Shown: positions 12,132 to 12,230 of the stretch, piece after piece
How the letters are laid out: each line of letters begins with the position of its first letter
How positions within the stretch are numbered: the stretch's first letter is position 1
Origin: JANLQX01 sp043775075
GTDB lineage: Bacteria > Actinomycetota > Acidimicrobiia > Acidimicrobiales > JANYDT01
Reading direction: 5' to 3'
Length of the DNA: 12,230 nt
Assembly: GCA_043775075.1 (NCBI GenBank)
Contig: JAYVSS010000244.1
Location: 1 to 12,230 of the forward strand
Translations under genes and position numbers: made by a program
The notes under the pieces: generated by a model
What the model was told of the DNA's origin: nothing
Database searches by the model: none
What the model saw: the letters and a program-made list of their open reading frames with translations, nothing else

Positions 12132-12230
12132 ATGGCTAAAGCTAAATTTGAGCGTAATAAGCCCCATTTGAATATTGGTACTATGGGTCATATTGATCAT
12201 GGGAAGACGACGTTGACGGCGGCGATTACG
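12132..12230 (+). CDS. tuf: Elongation factor Tu, N-terminal part (3' end outside window)
   Basis: Only the first 33 codons are in the window. They read MAKAKFERNKPHLNIGTMGH and then IDHGKTTLTAAIT. Residues 19-26 (GHIDHGKT) are the GTP-binding P-loop; the Ile in this loop is typical of actinobacterial EF-Tu, and GTMGH differs slightly from the usual GTIGH. EF-Tu delivers aminoacyl-tRNA to the ribosome. Its place behind tRNA-Thr and tRNA-Met recalls the tRNA-tufB arrangement of other bacteria and probably leads into the secE-nusG-ribosomal protein region, though that lies outside the window. Base composition is odd: about 43% GC, with 16 of 17 pyrimidine-ending codons ending in T. Confidence 0.97.
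   Translation, partial: MAKAKFERNKPHLNIGTMGHIDHGKTTLTAAIT

Noticed and set aside
1..12230. Search for CRISPR arrays, insertion sequences and integrase attachment sites
   Set aside because: No regularly spaced direct repeats, transposase genes or flanking duplications of tRNA 3' ends were seen.

Overview
The window looks like chromosomal DNA of a high-GC actinobacterium, possibly of class Acidimicrobiia. This rests on three different luciferase-like (LLM) proteins of probable F420-dependent families, two actinobacterial-type P450s, EF-Tu with the GHIDHGKT form of the P-loop, TANNNT -10 boxes next to start codons, and the gene order yajQ - tRNA-Tyr ... tRNA-Thr - tRNA-Met - tuf. No 16S or other taxonomic marker is present, so the placement is inference.

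Region 1 (1-9054) is a catabolic or biotransformation cluster, all on the + strand. Block A is the C-terminal part of a cytochrome P450, an Rv1855c-like LLM oxidoreductase and a nitroreductase-family flavoprotein. A 290-bp intergenic region rich in inverted repeats follows (1949-2238). Block B is a phosphohistidine swivel-domain protein without an ATP-grasp domain, two further LLM oxidoreductases, a full-length P450, a DHRS1-like short-chain dehydrogenase and a crotonase-fold protein. Spacing in block B is tight, including an ATGA overlap, so one polycistronic mRNA is likely. The enzyme set (hydroxylation, F420/flavin redox, alcohol/ketone redox, acyl-CoA step) fits oxidative breakdown or modification of a hydrophobic or cyclic compound. 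The substrate cannot be read from the sequence. No P450 redox partner, F420 biosynthesis gene, transporter or regulator is in view.

Region 2 (9055-10408) is a junction. It holds what looks like a C-terminal remnant of a VapC/PIN toxin, an acidic protein I do not recognise, and a HAD phosphatase related to the phosphatase half of polynucleotide kinase-phosphatases. The last two overlap by GTGA.

Region 3 (10481-12230) is core genome: yajQ (-), tRNA-Tyr (+), a strong hairpin, a phosphinothricin-acetyltransferase-like GNAT (-), tRNA-Thr (+), tRNA-Met (+) and the first 33 codons of tuf (+). The start of tuf has codon usage strikingly unlike the rest of the window.

The most interesting items are the solitary swivel-domain protein within an F420/P450 cluster, the palindromes in front of it, the crotonase lacking one catalytic glutamate, the PIN-toxin remnant, the shared tRNA promoter motif and the AT-rich start of tuf.
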